DNA from: Clostridiales bacterium
GTDB taxonomy: Bacteria > Bacillota > Clostridia > Lachnospirales > Lachnospiraceae
Length of the DNA: 29,006 bases
Assembly: GCA_019420405.1 (NCBI GenBank)
Contig: JAHZHF010000011.1
Span: forward strand, 1 to 29,006
Reading direction: 5' to 3'
Part shown: positions 29,004 to 29,006 of the stretch, in pieces
Layout of the letters: the number at the start of each line of letters is the position of its first letter
Position numbering within the stretch: position 1 is the stretch's first letter
Translations under genes and position numbers: made by a program
The notes under the pieces: generated by a model
Database searches by the model: none
What the model saw: the letters and a program-made list of their open reading frames with translations, nothing else
What the model was told of the DNA's origin: nothing

Positions 29004-29006
29004 ACC

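Noticed and set aside
1..29006. Mobile elements, prophage, integrated plasmid or CRISPR array.
   Set aside because: No transposase, integrase, phage structural gene or regularly spaced direct repeat is visible. topB alone is not evidence of a conjugative element, because it sits with yitT in ordinary chromosomal context.

Overview
The window looks like chromosome of a low-to-mid-GC, Gram-positive anaerobe of the class Clostridia, most likely a gut Lachnospiraceae. This rests on strong AGGAGG-type ribosome sites, TTGACA/TATAAT promoters, a lipobox protein, ECF vitamin transporters, SleB- and YitT-type proteins and a galactitol-type PTS. There is no rRNA, tRNA, CRISPR array, transposase or phage gene. 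Species cannot be fixed from the sequence alone.

Left part (1-10450): a BlaI/BlaR1-type repressor and membrane-protease pair with twin operators around its own promoter; deoC, divergent from a DeoR-family regulator; an orphan branched-chain-amino-acid-type binding lipoprotein; bioY, divergent from a three-gene unit (DUF5685-like protein, J-domain protein, small membrane protein); a candidate antisense-strand small RNA; an FMN riboswitch with a large insertion ahead of ribU; a secreted SleB-type cell-wall hydrolase; and the first ~20 codons of a GNAT acetyltransferase that runs into the end of topB.

Middle part (10457-15606): topB and a YitT-family protein on the minus strand, then a structured intergenic region holding the second copy of a dispersed repeat, an enolase homologue that has lost most catalytic residues, an undecided 320-base stretch, and a YjbQ-family gene with a TTG start.

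Right part (15919-28760) is the most striking region. It is one same-strand run of eleven tightly packed genes plus a regulator: GlpA-like and GlpB-like flavoproteins, a GlpC homologue stripped of nearly all iron-sulfur ligands, a RuBisCO-like protein, a PHP phosphoesterase, a HAD phosphatase, Enzyme I, HPr, galactitol-type PTS IIA, IIB and IIC, and a PucR/CdaR-type activator. Read together, the genes suggest a self-contained catabolic pathway. A polyol or sugar would be phosphorylated on import by its own complete phosphorelay, oxidised by a remodelled GlpABC complex, rearranged or cleaved by the RuBisCO-like protein, and processed by one or two phosphatases. The substrate is unknown. The GlpA-like subunit has also lost the cysteines of its C-terminal [2Fe-2S] domain, so the loss of iron-sulfur chemistry looks concerted. 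This is the best candidate here for an undescribed system.

Other points of note are two dispersed repeat families, one of them in the leaders of both deoC and the enolase-like gene, and symmetrical promoter and operator architecture between bioY and its divergent neighbour.
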